From Paracoccaceae bacterium (GTDB lineage: Bacteria; Pseudomonadota; Alphaproteobacteria; Rhodobacterales; Rhodobacteraceae), in NCBI GenBank assembly GCA_007121055.1, contig SKMM01000307.1, forward strand, positions 1-13,682: DNA of 13,682 bases. Direction: 5' to 3'. A model generated the notes under the pieces. It did no database searches, had not been told where the DNA came from, and saw nothing but the letters and a program-made list of their open reading frames with translations. The stretch's first letter is position 1, and each line of letters opens with the position of its first letter. Positions 12,855 through 13,682 of this stretch are shown piece after piece. The translations under genes were made by a program, and so were the position numbers.

Positions 12855-13682
12855 TCACAGCCCCAACCGCAGGGCCTGGGCGGCCAGCAGCGCCACCGTC
12901 AGGCCCACCGCCAGCTCCAGCGCCGGGGCGAGCGGGCGCAAGCCGGCCAGCCGTCCGGCCCACATCAGCGCGCCGTCCCGGGCCGTCACCGACAGCACCG
13001 CCACCCCCACCGTCACCAGCGCGGTGCCCAACCCCATGGCATAGGCCCCGGCGATGCCGGCCGCGGCGATGTCCATCCGCCAGGTCAGGATGAGCAGGAA
13101 CAGCGCCCCGGTGCAGGGTCGGATCGCGATGGCCGCCACCAGGGCCAGCGCCTCGCGCCAGCCGGTCAGGCGCGCGACCTCGTCAGGGTCGGGGCCGTGG
13201 CGGTGACCGCAGGCGGGGCAGGCGCCGCGCGAGGGGGCTGGCCGGGCCACCCGCCACAGGCCGCTGCCGCCGCGCCACACCAGCCACAGCCCGATCGCGC
13301 CGATGGCGGCGGTGCTGAGGGCGGTCAGCGTGCCCTCGCCGAAGGCCACCAGTTCGGCGCGGGTCCAGTTCAGGGTGGCCACCGCGCCGTAGACCAGTGC
13401 CACCGCGACGGTCGCCTGCATCAGGCTGGCGCCGAGCGCGATGGCGGCCAGCGGCACCAGCCGCACCCGCGTCGCCGCGCCGTAGCCGCCGATCAGCAGC
13501 TTGCCGTGCCCCGGCCCCACCGCATGCATCACGCCATAACCGAAGGCGAGGCCGATGAGCCCGGCGAGTGCCCCCGCCTCGCCCGCGCGCAGGGCCCGAA
13601 GCGCGCCCGCCATGGTGTTCTGCGCCTCGCGCTGCGCCTCCAGCGCCCGGGCCGCCAGCCCCTCCATTCCACCCTGCGCCCA
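12855..13682 (-). CDS. NicO-family nickel/cobalt transporter (5' end outside window)
   Basis: At least 275 residues of a polytopic membrane protein of the NicO (RcnA-like) nickel/cobalt transporter family. Near the visible N-terminus is FGYGVMHAVGPGHGKLLIGG, the family's metal-handling HAxxPGHGK motif on a membrane span. A cytoplasmic loop carries CPACGHRHGPDPDE, a Cys/His cluster suited to binding metal. The second family signature, IRPCTGALFLLIL, begins the C-terminal spans, and the protein ends LAAQALRLGL. The frame is open through base 13682 beyond the ATG at 13667; family members normally have another N-terminal hydrophobic segment, so the true start is probably off the edge. Direction of transport (uptake or efflux) cannot be told. 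The phospholipase D-like gene lies 355 bases downstream on the same strand; a functional link is not evident. Confidence 0.9.
   Translation of the reverse strand, partial: WAQGGMEGLAARALEAQREAQNTMAGALRALRAGEAGALAGLIGLAFGYGVMHAVGPGHGKLLIGGYGAATRVRLVPLAAIALGASLMQATVAVALVYGAVATLNWTRAELVAFGEGTLTALSTAAIGAIGLWLVWRGGSGLWRVARPAPSRGACPACGHRHGPDPDEVARLTGWREALALVAAIAIRPCTGALFLLILTWRMDIAAAGIAGAYAMGLGTALVTVGVAVLSVTARDGALMWAGRLAGLRPLAPALELAVGLTVALLAAQALRLGL

Noticed and set aside
12661..12860. Possible cobalamin riboswitch upstream of the phospholipase D-like gene, next to a metal transporter gene
   Set aside because: A phrase resembling the end of a B12 box (GACCTGCC) occurs on the minus strand, but the core elements of the aptamer are absent and the downstream gene is not a cobalamin or cobalt gene.
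1..13682. Mobile elements, phage genes, tRNA or rRNA genes, defence islands
   Set aside because: No transposase, integrase, terminal inverted repeats, cloverleaf-like sequence or rRNA segments were recognised; gene content and composition are uniform chromosomal.

Overview
The window is high-GC, gene-dense chromosomal DNA from an alphaproteobacterium, most likely a Rhodobacterales/Paracoccaceae member. Evidence: an HvrA-type H-NS protein, a membrane-anchored cytochrome c of the c-y/c552 type next to a stand-alone prephenate dehydratase, and a complete YejABEF peptide importer, all with strongly GC-ending codons. I see no insertion sequences, phage genes, CRISPR arrays, tRNA or rRNA genes.

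Layout from left to right. (1) The 3' end of lpxK (lipid A 4'-kinase), cut by the left edge. (2) A 333-base non-coding, relatively T-rich stretch with a possible terminator, two small inverted repeats and a good sigma-70-type promoter. (3) A short H-NS/HvrA-family nucleoid protein, then, after a GC-rich hairpin, a YihY/BrkB-type membrane protein. (4) pheA on the minus strand, convergent with the BrkB gene (13-base gap). (5) Divergent from pheA, a gene for a membrane-anchored cytochrome c with two haem domains joined by about 145 residues of an acidic 13-residue repeat, closed by a strong terminator. (6) The operon yejA-yejB-yejE-yejF (binding protein, two permeases, tandem ATPase) with gaps of 10 and 3 bases and one 4-base overlap. 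(7) On the minus strand and tail-to-tail with yejF, a predicted lipoprotein of the phospholipase D superfamily. (8) A NicO-type nickel/cobalt transporter gene, running off the right edge.

Most genes are recognisable housekeeping or transport functions. The least ordinary object is the dihaem cytochrome. Its N-terminus looks like the usual monohaem anchored electron carrier, which links the cytochrome bc1 complex to terminal oxidases. Here the haem domain is duplicated and the outer copy is set at the end of a long acidic repeat tether. A 37-base stretch around both CXXCH motifs is identical at the DNA level while other conserved blocks have drifted at synonymous sites, suggesting recent duplication or local gene conversion. 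Second-tier points are the degenerate first HKD motif of the phospholipase D-like lipoprotein, the promoter placement that fixes the H-NS start, and the inverted repeats between lpxK and the H-NS gene.

Family assignments come from reading the translated sequences and remembered family features; no database search was run.
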